Notes: generated by a model from the sequence alone, not told the origin. Counted from the stretch's first letter, positions 31,101 to 40,145 are shown. The stretch is DNA of 40,900 bases from Paludibacter sp. 221 (GCF_010501035.1 NZ_QVMH01000023.1:6499-47398); one strand, 5' to 3'. Made by a program: numbers and translations.

Positions 31101-31480
31101 GGATTTGTAATCAGTCGTGGTCGAAAGATTTTTGTTTTCAGAACAATCTTGCTTTAAGGGCTGTAAGCCCGATTTATTTCAGCCCAATGGCGAAGCCTTG
31201 GGTTGGATTGTAACAGATGATTTGACGGGCTGAAAGCCCAAGTTGAAATTTAACCTGCGCTTTACATAAATGTCTCACATTCGACAGATTTTAAACATGT
31301 TTGAATCTGTTCTCATTTAATCGACATTTTCAGCGCGTAGAGTGGTTGTTTGTTTTAACCCAAGGCGACGCTTCGCTCTGCCATTGGGCTGCGCTCGAAC
31401 TTGTTCGCTTAGCTTGCCAAGAAATAACCTGCCACTTCGTGGCGAAAATAATCTTCCGACCACGACTTATTTGCAATCCG
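31101..31480. repeat. Nested inverted-repeat element with GGGCTGAAAGCCC hairpins
   Basis: Imperfect outer arms (AGTCGTGGTCGAAAGATTTT at 31113-31132; reversed AATCTTCCGACCACGACTT at 31450-31468), extended outward by GGATTTGTAATC-like words. Inside are GGGCTGTAAGCCC (31158-31170) and GGGCTGAAAGCCC (31227-31239), then CCCAATGGCGAAGCCTTGGG near 31193-31212 and its reverse near 31356-31385 (AACCCAAGGCGACGC..GCCATTGGGCT). The open frame at 31301-31540 consists of this material. Confidence 0.7.
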
Positions 31481-31654
31481 ATAAAAAACAACGGTGAGAC
31501 GAAATTAACATCCGGTTTTCCCTCGCACGCGAGTAACTAAGAGTCTGGGGGTTAATCTACGACATTTACATCCAAAAAAACACCTTAGCAACTGATTTTT
31601 AAAGCAGAAAATATAAAAAAAAGAGAAAGAACTGATTGAATAAACATTTTTTTG

Positions 31655-31662
31655 TATCTTCG
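31655..31662 (+). promoter_or_regulatory. -7 box of the PpiD-like foldase gene
   Basis: TATCTTCG approximates TAnnTTTG, with ATTG at 31635-31638 as a possible -33 element, 65 nt before the ATG. Confidence 0.5.
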
Positions 31663-31726
31663 TGCCCTCAAAGATTTTATTCAAACAAAATAACATTAAA
31701 AATTATACTTTTTATATTATCAACAA

Positions 31727-33847
31727 ATGGCAACATTAGAAAAGATTAGAAGTAAAGGGGCTTTACTTGTATTGATAATTGGTCTGGCATTGTTCGCCTT
31801 CATCATTGGCGACTTTTTAAATTCGGGTGTTACTTATTTCAACAGTTCGCGCGAAATAGTAGCTGAAATAGCAGGTGATGATATTTCAATCCACGAATTT
31901 CAGAATGCTATAGACCAGATGACCGAGGTTTATAAAATTGAAACAGGACAGAACGATTTAAACGAAGAAATGGTTTCGCAAATCCGTAATTCTGTGTGGG
32001 AAAGCCTCGTAGCTGAAAAACTAATGAAAACCGAAGCTAAAAAAATAGGCTTGACCGTAAGCAAAGAAGAGCTTTCAGACCGCTTAATCGGGAACAACAT
32101 ACACCCTATTATCCTTCAGCGTCAGGCTTTTTACGACGAAAGCGGACGTTTCAACCGTGCTTTGTTGGTAAATTTCCTTAACTCGCTGGACGAAGAGCCA
32201 ATTAACAACGAAATGTACATGCAGATACAACAGGCTAAAAGCTACTGGTTGTATTGGGAAAACGCAGTGAAAGTAAGCATATTACAAGAAAAATACAATA
32301 ACCTGCTGGCACAGACAATCACCTCGAACGGCATCGACGCAAAAGCAAACTTCGACGCACGCCAAAAAATGGCAGACTTCTCTTACATTGCCCAGCCATA
32401 TTATATGGTTCCCGATTCGGTAGTGTCGGTAAGCAACAACGAAATAAAAGACCGTTACAACAAAGACAAAGAACTGTACAAACAAGAAGCATCACGCTCT
32501 ATCAACTATGTAACATTCGACGTAAAACCGATGGAAGATGATTACATACAGGTACAAGAGTGGATGGATAAGCTAAGCATCGAGTTTGAAGAAACAAACG
32601 ATGTGGTAGGCTTGGTAAATTCAAATTCGGACGTAATGTACGATGGCCGCAACTATTCGGAAAGCACAGTTCCCGCTTTATTGAAAGATTTTGCTTTCAA
32701 AGGAAAAGCAGGCGATTATTTCGGTCCTGTATTCCAAAACGATACGCATACTATGGCACGCATTATGCAAACCGGCATTATGACGCCGGACTCGGTAAAA
32801 TTGCGCCATATATACCTGTATCCTACCGAAGAAAAACTGGCCGACAGCCTTGTGAACATTTTGAACACAAACCGGAGAGCCGACTTCCCGGCTATGGCAC
32901 GTGAATACTCTAAAGTACAGGAAACTGCTGCCAACGGCGGAGAAATAGGCTGGTTGACCGAAAACGTAAGAGGCGTAGACAAAGAGTTCATGTCGGCATT
33001 CGACCGCAAAGTAAACGAAGTATTCACTATCAAAAACGCGCAAGGAATACAAATAGTACAAGTGATGGAGAAAACCGCTCCACGCAAAAAAGTAAAACTT
33101 GCTATCCTCGAGCGTAAAGTTACAGCAAGCAGCCGTACGCAAGCACGTATATTCAACGATGCAAAACAATTTTCAAACGCATCGAAAAGCATAGATGAGT
33201 TTCAGGCTCAAGCCGACGAAAGAGGCTTGACTGTTCGCCCTGCAAACAACCTTGACAAAAACGCTGAGCGTGTAGGCATCCTGCCGCAATCGCGCCAGAT
33301 AGTGCGTTGGGCTTTCGAAGCTAACCTGAACAACGTGTCAGACGTATTTGATACAGGCAACCAGTTTATAGTAGCCATAGTTACCGAAGTGAACAAAAAA
33401 GGATATACCCCGGTAGAAAAAGTATCGGCAGATATAAAGAGCGAAATAGTGAAAGAGAAAAAAGCTGATTACATGATTAAGAATATCAGCGAGAAAATGG
33501 CTGCCAACAAATCGCTCACCAGCCTTGCACAACAACTTGATGTTGACGTAAAAGAAGCAGAAAATGTAAGCTTCGCATCATATCAGTTTGGCGCAGCAGG
33601 ATTTGAGCCATACGTTATCGGAAAATCGCTTACTGTGAATCTGAACGAGGTTTCGGCACCTATCAAAGGCAACTCAGGCGTATATGTGGTAATGCCTACT
33701 AAAATTACAGAGGGCACAGAAGAATTCGACGCAACATCGGAAATCGAACAGCTCAACAGCCGTTACATGTACTCATTGTCGTACATGATTTACGAAAACA
33801 TGCGTAAAAACGCTGAGATAGTAGACAACCGTGCTACTTTCTATTAA
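31727..33847 (+). CDS. PpiD/SurA-type periplasmic peptidyl-prolyl isomerase
   Basis: A 706-residue membrane-anchored foldase. A single N-terminal transmembrane helix (ALLVLIIGLALFAFIIGDFL, about residues 12-31) is followed by a SurA_N-like region (EIAGDDISIHEFQNAIDQMTE...) and a parvulin-type PPIase domain at about 360-455 (KLRHIYLYPTEEKLADSLVNILN...NGGEIGWLTENVRGVDKEFMSAFDRK...FTIKNAQGIQIVQVMEK). A C-terminal second rotamase-like or helical region follows. It assists folding of exported and outer-membrane proteins, as PpiD does. The parvulin segment is well preserved. Terminator at 33882-33918. Confidence 0.92.
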   Translation: MATLEKIRSKGALLVLIIGLALFAFIIGDFLNSGVTYFNSSREIVAEIAGDDISIHEFQNAIDQMTEVYKIETGQNDLNEEMVSQIRNSVWESLVAEKLMKTEAKKIGLTVSKEELSDRLIGNNIHPIILQRQAFYDESGRFNRALLVNFLNSLDEEPINNEMYMQIQQAKSYWLYWENAVKVSILQEKYNNLLAQTITSNGIDAKANFDARQKMADFSYIAQPYYMVPDSVVSVSNNEIKDRYNKDKELYKQEASRSINYVTFDVKPMEDDYIQVQEWMDKLSIEFEETNDVVGLVNSNSDVMYDGRNYSESTVPALLKDFAFKGKAGDYFGPVFQNDTHTMARIMQTGIMTPDSVKLRHIYLYPTEEKLADSLVNILNTNRRADFPAMAREYSKVQETAANGGEIGWLTENVRGVDKEFMSAFDRKVNEVFTIKNAQGIQIVQVMEKTAPRKKVKLAILERKVTASSRTQARIFNDAKQFSNASKSIDEFQAQADERGLTVRPANNLDKNAERVGILPQSRQIVRWAFEANLNNVSDVFDTGNQFIVAIVTEVNKKGYTPVEKVSADIKSEIVKEKKADYMIKNISEKMAANKSLTSLAQQLDVDVKEAENVSFASYQFGAAGFEPYVIGKSLTVNLNEVSAPIKGNSGVYVVMPTKITEGTEEFDATSEIEQLNSRYMYSLSYMIYENMRKNAEIVDNRATFY

Positions 33848-33881
33848 TTCCGAAGAAAAACTAAAGAAATATAAACACTAC

Positions 33882-33918
33882 GAAAACGGGATGAAATGAT
33901 TCATTCCGTTTTCTTTTT
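33882..33918 (+). terminator. Terminator of the PpiD-like gene
   Basis: A 13-bp stem (GAAAACGGGATGA with TCATTCCGTTTTC, one G-U pair), a 6-nt loop and five T residues, about 35 nt after the stop. Confidence 0.85.
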
Positions 33919-33933
33919 GTCCCTGATATTGTG

Positions 33934-33941
33934 TAACTTTG
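33934..33941 (+). promoter_or_regulatory. -7 box upstream of rlmN
   Basis: TAACTTTG fits TAnnTTTG, 215 nt before rlmN. The long leader between them is repeat DNA. Confidence 0.5.
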
Positions 33942-33949
33942 CACGTTAG

Positions 33950-34143
33950 TAAGGTGAAAGTATAAAGGTGAAAGGTAAAAGGTAAAAGTATAAAGTAATT
34001 TACTTCACTTACCCCGCTATGTCGCTGCTGAAAGCAAAGCTCCGGCTTTGCAAATGCAAAAAGCCTACTACCCTGCCTCTCGTTTGCAAACGAGGGATAG
34101 AAAAAACATAACTACTAACTATTAGCTATTAACTACTAACTAT
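33950..34143. repeat. Dispersed repeats in the rlmN leader
   Basis: Holds a 'ggtgaaagtataaaggtgaaagg' purine tract like 49-75, palindromes GCAAAG-CTCCG-CTTTGC (34036-34052) and CTCGTTTGCAAACGAG (34079-34094), and an 'aactactaactattagc' stretch (34109-34143) like that at 110-135. No gene visible. Confidence 0.65.
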
Positions 34144-34155
34144 ATCTGCCGAAAA

Positions 34156-35175
34156 ATGAAAAAATCCCTGATTGGCTTAAACCCTACGGAACTTAAAGAA
34201 ATAGTTTCAGAACTGGGGATGCCTGCTTTCACAGCCAAGCAAATAGCCGACTGGCTGTATAAAAAGCGTGTGTTCTCAATCGACGAAATGACGAACATTT
34301 CTGCCAAAAACAGGGAGTTGCTAAACGAGTCGTATCAGGTAGGCAGAAGCCTGCCCGAATACAGCCGGACCTCGACCGATGGTACAAAGAAATACCTTTT
34401 CGGCACCGGAAGCGGGCAGTATATCGAATCGGTATTTATTCCCGACAAAGAAAGGTTTACACTATGCGTGTCGTCGCAAGCCGGTTGTAAAATGGGTTGC
34501 GAGTTTTGCATGACAGGCAGACAGGGTTTCAACGGACAGCTAACCGCCACCGAGATACTAAACCAGATAATGTCGGTACCCGAAGCCGACAAACTCACCA
34601 ATCTGGTATTCATGGGAATGGGCGAGCCTTTCGACAACACGAACGAGCTGCTACGCGCGCTTGATGTACTAACAGCAGACTATGGTTACGCATGGAGCCC
34701 GAAACGGATAACGGTTTCTACCATCGGAATTATTCCCGGTATGAAGCGTTTTCTTGAAGAATCCACCTGCCACCTTGCAGTGAGCATGCACACACCTTTC
34801 GCTCACGAAAGATTGGAAATAATGCCGATAGAAAAAGCCTATCCCCTACAGGAGGTGCTATCGCTGATAAAAGAATACGATTTCAGTCACCAGCGGCGGG
34901 TATCGTTCGAGTACATTATGTTCGACGGATACAACGACAGTATGCAGCATGCAATGGAAACGGTAAAATTGCTGAGGGGGATTGACTGCCGCGTAAACCT
35001 CATACGATTCCATGCTATTCCGGATGTCAGTCTGAAAACCTCCGACGAGAAAAAGATGATTGATTTTCGTGACTATCTCACAAAAAACAGAATTACATGT
35101 ACCATTCGCCGTTCGCGCGGCGAAGATATTTCGGCCGCCTGCGGAATGTTGTCGGCGAAGAAAACAACCCCCTAA
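34156..35175 (+). CDS. rlmN: 23S rRNA (adenine-2503-C2)-methyltransferase, radical SAM
   Basis: A 339-residue radical SAM enzyme that methylates C2 of A2503 in 23S rRNA (and A37 of some tRNAs), affecting decoding and antibiotic susceptibility. The iron-sulfur cluster cysteines are Cys111, Cys115 and Cys118 (GCKMGCEFCM). The second catalytic cysteine, which carries the methylene, is Cys329 (SAACGML). The N-terminal HhH-like part (ELGMPAFTAKQIADWLYKKRV) and the VSTIGIIPGM strand are typical. It makes the RlmN group more likely than Cfr, as the length and NLVFMGMGEPFDN segment fit RlmN. The stop codon is supplied by a dispersed 'ccctaaatcccccc' repeat. Confidence 0.96.
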   Translation: MKKSLIGLNPTELKEIVSELGMPAFTAKQIADWLYKKRVFSIDEMTNISAKNRELLNESYQVGRSLPEYSRTSTDGTKKYLFGTGSGQYIESVFIPDKERFTLCVSSQAGCKMGCEFCMTGRQGFNGQLTATEILNQIMSVPEADKLTNLVFMGMGEPFDNTNELLRALDVLTADYGYAWSPKRITVSTIGIIPGMKRFLEESTCHLAVSMHTPFAHERLEIMPIEKAYPLQEVLSLIKEYDFSHQRRVSFEYIMFDGYNDSMQHAMETVKLLRGIDCRVNLIRFHAIPDVSLKTSDEKKMIDFRDYLTKNRITCTIRRSRGEDISAACGMLSAKKTTP

Positions 35176-35255
35176 ATCCCCCCAAGGGGGACTTAAAAAT
35201 AGTAGTTACAAATATAAAATATCTGTAGGGGCGAAAAATTTTTCGCCCAATAGAA
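35168..35255. repeat. Two dispersed repeats at the end of rlmN
   Basis: CCCCCTAAATCCCCCCAAGG... (35168-35196), related to 16447-16476, overlaps the rlmN TAA (35173-35175). CTGTAGGGGCGAAAAATT.. with GGGCGAAA/TTTCGCCC arms at 35223-35255 is a near-exact second copy of 3832-3862. Confidence 0.8.
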
Positions 35256-35361
35256 AAAAGAAAACAAAAGAATAATCTGTAAAGTGGCTTTCTATGTATG
35301 AACTAACTAAACCTATGTAGCACAAAATAAAAGCTAATTAAAACGGGATTACAGCCCAGTC

Positions 35362-35442
35362 CTTTCGGATTTGCAATCCGAAAGCTATTATTTGCGGATT
35401 TAAAATCCGCTATTAAGAAATCACCGGATTATAAATCCGGTG
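35362..35442. repeat. Three GGATT/AATCC palindromes
   Basis: CTTTCGGATT-TGC-AATCCGAAAG (35362-35384), GCGGATTTAAAATCCGC (35394-35410) and CACCGGATTATAAATCCGGTG (35422-35442) lie in a row. The outer stems differ from one another but each is perfectly self-complementary, while the GGATT/AATCC core is constant. No gene lies in 35176-35567. Confidence 0.9.
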
Positions 35443-35567
35443 AAACAAATAGATTTAAAAAAAACAGGCAAAAATAGCTGGAAGCATAAACAATTGCTGG
35501 AAAAACACATTATATATAAATTATTCGGATTAAATACACCCCTACATTTTGATGAAAAGTTGATAAG

Positions 35568-38500
35568 ATGAAACGTTTCTTTTTCTGCATATCAGTCATT
35601 TTAATTACCTGTCAGTTTGCTTCGTCCCAAAACGGATTGAAGCAACAGATTAGCGACACATTGAGCACAATAGCAAACACTGAAATCTGGGTAGGCAATG
35701 TAGAAGTGAGGAACGTGAATATCAACAAAAGAAAAAAGATTATCACCGTTACCACTAACGAAACTTTAGGCTATCTGCCTTTCCGTCAAGAAACGGTAAA
35801 CCAAATATACAATGCCGTAAAAGCCGTTCTACCAGCGGAATACAACCGCTATAAGGTGTATTGCAGGGTGGGACAGAATAACATAGAAGACCTGATTCCC
35901 AACTACTTCCGCCAGCGCAATATCGACACGAAAAGGCAATACAGGCATAAAGGTAATGAGACGCAAGCTCTTGTTACGAATACATCGAAACCAATAAAGA
36001 TAACCAAAGGTTTGCAAGACCGGCACATAGCGCTCTGGCAGAGCCACGGACTGTATTATGAGCAATCGCTCGCACGGTGGGAATGGCAGCGCGCACGCCT
36101 GTTCCAAACGGTAGAGGACTTGTACACACAAGCCTATGTACTCCCATTTTTAGTACCGATGCTCGAAAATGCCGGAGCTAACGTCCTGCTACCGCGCGAA
36201 CGCGACACACAAACTAACGAAGTGATTGTAGACAATGATATGCAAAATGTTGCTTCGCTCTATAATGAATATAACCGGGCAGCAGCATGGGAAACGGGAA
36301 TTGAAAGCGGATTTGCCCATGAGAACGATTATTACCTGTTTGGAGAAAACCCTTTTGCCTCAGGCACATACCGCGAATGCCTTACAAGTAATAAAAAAGA
36401 AGAACTGAGCAGTGCAGAGTGGATTCCCGACATACCCGAAACGGGCAAATATGCTGTATATGTATCGTACAAAACAGTGAAAAACAGCACCGATAAGGCC
36501 GAATACACTGTGTACCACAAAGGCGGCACAACCAATTTTGAAGTAAACCAAACAATGTATGGAGGCACATGGCTTTATTTGGGACACTTTGACTTTGAAA
36601 AAGGCATGTCGGCACAAGGAAAAGTAACCCTAAACAATTACGGCACAGGAAAAAACACGGTTGTAACGGCCGATGCGGTAAAGTTTGGCGGTGGCATGGG
36701 CAATATAGCCCGCTACCCGATGGTGGCCGATACCATTGCCATTTGGGCTGACACCACGTTGATAGTGGCCGATACGCTTGGGCTTGTATCGAACATGAGC
36801 TATACAGCCGCCGACATAGCAACACAGCCCGATTTACATTCGTATTTTAATTTCGATTCTGCCTATTTTATTCCCGACTCGGTTTACCTGCCCGAAAAAA
36901 GGCGGTCTTTTGCCCAAAACGCAGTGATGATAGCCGGAAAGATACGTAAAGATTCCATCCATTACATACCATCTCCGTATTATCTGCCCGAAATAAGCGG
37001 CTATCCCCGCTTTACCGAAGGGGCACGTTACTGGCTTCAGTGGGCAGGGGTGCCCGACAGTATATACAGCCGCTCGAAAGGCCTGAACGACTATACCGAC
37101 GATTTTCAGTCGCGAGGCTTTTGGGTCAACTACATATCGGGAGGCTCTCCCGTTTCCCGATACGAAAACGGGCTGAACGTTCCTCTCGACCTTGCTTTAG
37201 GGTTCCATTCCGACGCCGGGGTTACTCCAAACGATTCCATTATCGGCACGCTGGCTATATGCACCACACGCAATACCGACAAAAAGTATTTTTACAAAAA
37301 CGGTGTTTCGCGCATGGCGGCACGCGATATGGCAGATATTGTACAAAACCAGATAGTGTCGGATATACGGCTACTGCATGAGCCGGAATGGGTGTGCCGT
37401 GGGCTTTGGGACAAATCGTACAGCGAATCGCGCGTACCCGAAGTACCTACTATGCTGATAGAGTTGTTATCGCACCAGAATTTTGCCGATATGCGCTATG
37501 GGCTCGACCCGCAATTCCGCTTTACCGTATGCCGTGCGGTGTACAAGGGGATACTTAAATACTTCGAATCTGTTTACAACAGAGAATACGTGGTGCAACC
37601 GCTTCCGATAGAGCAATTCAACATACGGTTTGTAAGCGAAAACGAAGTGGAACTCCATTGGCTTCCGGTGGACGACCCGCTCGAACCCACCGCAAAGGCT
37701 AAACAATATGCGGTGTATATGCAGGTAGACAGTACCGGATTCGATAACGGTTTCCTGTTGAACAAAAACCGTTGCAGGTTTGTAGTTGAGCCCGACCATA
37801 TTTATAGTTTCAGAATAACTGCCGTGAACGAAGGGGGCGAAAGTTTCCCTTCGGAAACCCTGTCGGTATGCCGCACATCGCAAAACAAAGGAGAAGTATT
37901 GATTGTAAACGCTTTCGACAGAATTAGCGCACCGGTCAGCTTTATGCAAGACACTACCCTTGCCGGATTCATCAACCGCGAAGATGCCGGAGTGCCTTAT
38001 ATGGCAGACATATCGTTCGTAGGCGAGCAACACGAGTTTCGTAGAGCCGTGCCTTGGATGGACGACGATGCTCCGGGATTCGGCGCAAGCTACGGCACAT
38101 ACGAGACAATGGTAATTGCCGGAAACACATTTGACTACCCTAAACTACACGGCAAAGCAATAAAAGAGGCAGGCTACTCGTTTATATCATGTAGCCGCAA
38201 ATCGGTGGAAAGCGGACTGGTAAATCTTAACAACTATCGTACAGTAGACCTGATTTTCGGGAAACAAAAAGAAATCTTCACCGGAAACGGCAAGAATGAC
38301 CCTAAGTTTAAAACTTTTACGTTAGATTTGCAAAGCAAGGTAGAGGATTTTTGCAACAGCGGTGGTAATATACTGATAAGCGGTTCGCAATGGGCATCAG
38401 ATATGTATCATGGCAATGACACTACCGGCAACGACCGCGCGTTTGTGGAAAATGTATTGAAATCGAGGCTGCGTACGCAAAAAGCCAGCCAAAGCGGAAG

Positions 38501-38801
38501 AGTGAAAGTAGTTCAATCGCCTATGATGACATTTGAAAAAAGCGAGTTCAGCTACTATAACAGCCCTAACAGCCTATCGTACTACGTGGAAGCGACAGAC
38601 GCAATAGAGCCGTTTGACAAGGGGGGGAACACCGTATGCCGCTATGCAGAAAATAACCTGAGCGCAGGCGTGGTTTACAACAATGGGGACAACAAAATAT
38701 GTACGTTGGGATTCCCATTCGAGACTATTAAAGAAGAAACGGAACGCAACAAGCTGATGAAATCAATACTGTCGTTTTTCGATTCTGTAGGTAAACAGTA
38801 G
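35568..38801 (+). CDS. Large exported amidase-like protein with golvesin-type and FN3 domains
   Basis: A 1077-residue exported protein with signal peptide MKRFFFCISVILITCQFASS. An N-acetylmuramoyl-L-alanine amidase (Amidase_3)-like fold appears split: first part about 145-225 (HIALWQSHGLYYEQ...MLENAGANVLLPRERD), second part about 480-665 (LDLALGFHSDAGV..., PEVPTMLIELLSHQNFADMRYGLDP...FRFTVCRAVYKGILKYF). Between them is a golvesin C-terminal-like beta domain (about 240-375, GIESGFAHENDYYLFGENPF...YGGTWLYLGHFDFEKG). A fibronectin type III-like domain follows (about 680-780) and then an alpha/beta C-terminal domain (about 785-1077). Related proteins are annotated xanthan lyase or amidase in Bacteroides; activity is unproven. 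The usual zinc-ligand motif of the amidase is only partly visible. Confidence 0.75.
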   Translation: MKRFFFCISVILITCQFASSQNGLKQQISDTLSTIANTEIWVGNVEVRNVNINKRKKIITVTTNETLGYLPFRQETVNQIYNAVKAVLPAEYNRYKVYCRVGQNNIEDLIPNYFRQRNIDTKRQYRHKGNETQALVTNTSKPIKITKGLQDRHIALWQSHGLYYEQSLARWEWQRARLFQTVEDLYTQAYVLPFLVPMLENAGANVLLPRERDTQTNEVIVDNDMQNVASLYNEYNRAAAWETGIESGFAHENDYYLFGENPFASGTYRECLTSNKKEELSSAEWIPDIPETGKYAVYVSYKTVKNSTDKAEYTVYHKGGTTNFEVNQTMYGGTWLYLGHFDFEKGMSAQGKVTLNNYGTGKNTVVTADAVKFGGGMGNIARYPMVADTIAIWADTTLIVADTLGLVSNMSYTAADIATQPDLHSYFNFDSAYFIPDSVYLPEKRRSFAQNAVMIAGKIRKDSIHYIPSPYYLPEISGYPRFTEGARYWLQWAGVPDSIYSRSKGLNDYTDDFQSRGFWVNYISGGSPVSRYENGLNVPLDLALGFHSDAGVTPNDSIIGTLAICTTRNTDKKYFYKNGVSRMAARDMADIVQNQIVSDIRLLHEPEWVCRGLWDKSYSESRVPEVPTMLIELLSHQNFADMRYGLDPQFRFTVCRAVYKGILKYFESVYNREYVVQPLPIEQFNIRFVSENEVELHWLPVDDPLEPTAKAKQYAVYMQVDSTGFDNGFLLNKNRCRFVVEPDHIYSFRITAVNEGGESFPSETLSVCRTSQNKGEVLIVNAFDRISAPVSFMQDTTLAGFINREDAGVPYMADISFVGEQHEFRRAVPWMDDDAPGFGASYGTYETMVIAGNTFDYPKLHGKAIKEAGYSFISCSRKSVESGLVNLNNYRTVDLIFGKQKEIFTGNGKNDPKFKTFTLDLQSKVEDFCNSGGNILISGSQWASDMYHGNDTTGNDRAFVENVLKSRLRTQKASQSGRVKVVQSPMMTFEKSEFSYYNSPNSLSYYVEATDAIEPFDKGGNTVCRYAENNLSAGVVYNNGDNKICTLGFPFETIKEETERNKLMKSILSFFDSVGKQ

Positions 38802-38820
38802 CTTTCGAAAGATATTTAAG

Positions 38821-38961
38821 CGGATTAAAAAATCCTTATAATAAGATATAGCGGGATTGCAAATCCCGCTAAACAGACACAAAAATATTGCAAATAAAAG
38901 CTATTGTTATGCCGGATTTGCAATCCGGCTTGAAGATATTATCAGGATTTATAATCCTGAT
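38821..38961. repeat. Four GGATT/AATCC palindromes before the DUF4837 gene
   Basis: Palindromes with different outer stems around the same core: a degenerate CGGATTAAAAAATCC (38821-38835), AGCGGGATT-GCA-AATCCCGCT (38850-38870), GCCGGATT-TGC-AATCCGGC (38911-38929) and ATCAGGATTTATAATCCTGAT (38941-38961). They fill the 193 bp between the two genes and leave about 33 bp before the next ATG. Confidence 0.9.
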
Positions 38962-38994
38962 AAAAACACAACTCGTAACTAAACACATATCACC

Positions 38995-40080
38995 ATGAAG
39001 ACAAAAAAATCAACAAAAAAAACATTTAAATCTTTATTCGTAAGTACAGGATTACTGTTGCTATTGGCAGTGGGGGTTTTCTCGTGCAAGAATAGTACAA
39101 GGGTTCTTCCCTCGGCTACGGGAGCACGGTTTGAACTACTCGTAGTAATGGACAACAACCAATGGAAAGAGCCTGTAGGACGTGCGGTATTCGACCTGTT
39201 CGACCAGGATACACCCGGACTGCCGCAGTCGGAGCCTATGATGAAAATAAATCAGGTACGCCCCGAAGATTTTTCGGACATACTGAAACCATCGAGAAAC
39301 ATCCTGTACACCGAAATATCCGAGAGATATACACAGCCCAAAATAGTATATTCAAAAGACTATTACGCATATCCTCAGTGTTTTGTACGGGTAGTAGCTC
39401 CAAACGAAGAGGAATTTATACAAATTATAGAAAAACATGGCGAGGAGATACTGAACTACTTCATTGCATCGGAGCGCGAGCGTACCATAATGTTCAACAA
39501 AAAAGACCTGAATAAAAAAGCGGTGAAAGAGGTAGAAGATTTATTCGGCATCCAAGTGGATATTCCGGTAGATTTGAAATTATCTACGATAAAAGATAAC
39601 TTCTACTGGATAACCAACAATAGTGGTTATACACGGCAAGATTTGATTATTTACACCTACCCATATACCGACCCCAATACGTTTACCTACGAGTTTCTGA
39701 CAGCTAAACGCGACTCGGTAATGAAGCATAATATACCGGGCGAAGTAGAAGGCTCATACGTAGGAACTGAGTACAAGTATGCACGTCCCGTAATGCGGGC
39801 AATAACTGTAAACGGCGAATATGCAGCCGAGATAAGGGGACTGTGGAAGGTACTGAACGGAGGGTCGATGGGGGGCCCATACTATAGCATTACCCGCCTT
39901 GACGAAATCAACCAGCGTGTAGTTACCATCGAAGGCTTTGTGTTTGCCCCTGCTACAAACAAACGGAATGCAATACGTGCTCTGGAAGCTGTAGCTCATT
40001 CGATGAAACTACCGCAAGACATTAACGTGATTGGCGAAGTATCTGTAACCGCCCCGAAAGCAACCGGAGAAGAAAAATAA
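38995..40080 (+). CDS. DUF4837 family lipoprotein
   Basis: A 361-residue Bacteroidetes lipoprotein. The signal peptide ends in VFSC (Cys about 31), so the protein is probably anchored in a membrane facing the periplasm. The DUF4837 family has no assigned function; features here are ARFELLVVMDNNQWKEPVGRAVFDLFDQDTPGLPQSEPMMKINQV, ILYTEISERYTQPKIVYSKDYYAYPQ and DNFYWITNNSGYTRQDLIIYTYPYTDPNTF. The length matches the family. A bidirectional terminator at 40099-40145 follows. The start at 38995 gives a basic N-terminus (MKTKKSTKKTFK) before the hydrophobic segment. Confidence 0.88.
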   Translation: MKTKKSTKKTFKSLFVSTGLLLLLAVGVFSCKNSTRVLPSATGARFELLVVMDNNQWKEPVGRAVFDLFDQDTPGLPQSEPMMKINQVRPEDFSDILKPSRNILYTEISERYTQPKIVYSKDYYAYPQCFVRVVAPNEEEFIQIIEKHGEEILNYFIASERERTIMFNKKDLNKKAVKEVEDLFGIQVDIPVDLKLSTIKDNFYWITNNSGYTRQDLIIYTYPYTDPNTFTYEFLTAKRDSVMKHNIPGEVEGSYVGTEYKYARPVMRAITVNGEYAAEIRGLWKVLNGGSMGGPYYSITRLDEINQRVVTIEGFVFAPATNKRNAIRALEAVAHSMKLPQDINVIGEVSVTAPKATGEEK

Positions 40081-40098
40081 AATCGCACTATAAGAGGT

Positions 40099-40145
40099 AA
40101 TCCATCCAATAACATTACAAGTGTATTGGATGGATTGCTTTTTTT
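40099..40145. terminator. Bidirectional terminator between convergent genes
   Basis: A perfect 13-bp stem (AATCCATCCAATA with TATTGGATGGATT), a 12-nt loop and a seven-T run (40139-40145) on the plus strand. On the reverse strand the stem is followed by ACCTCTTA, a weaker tail. It serves the DUF4837 gene. Confidence 0.85.

Larger units (their letters stand above)
30659..31654. other. One-kilobase non-coding repeat region
   Basis: About 1 kb without a convincing gene. It holds a 16-bp exact inverted pair (AATAAGGTAATAAGGT at 30733-30748, reversed at 31051-31066) that brackets the MITE at 30778-30969, then the nested inverted element 31101-31480. Open frames of 60-100 codons here are built from repeats. 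Confidence 0.75.

Noticed and set aside
31301-31540. 79-codon open frame in the repeat region upstream of the PpiD-like gene
   Set aside because: Made of repeat words also seen in inverted orientation nearby; no ribosome site, no protein-like pattern.
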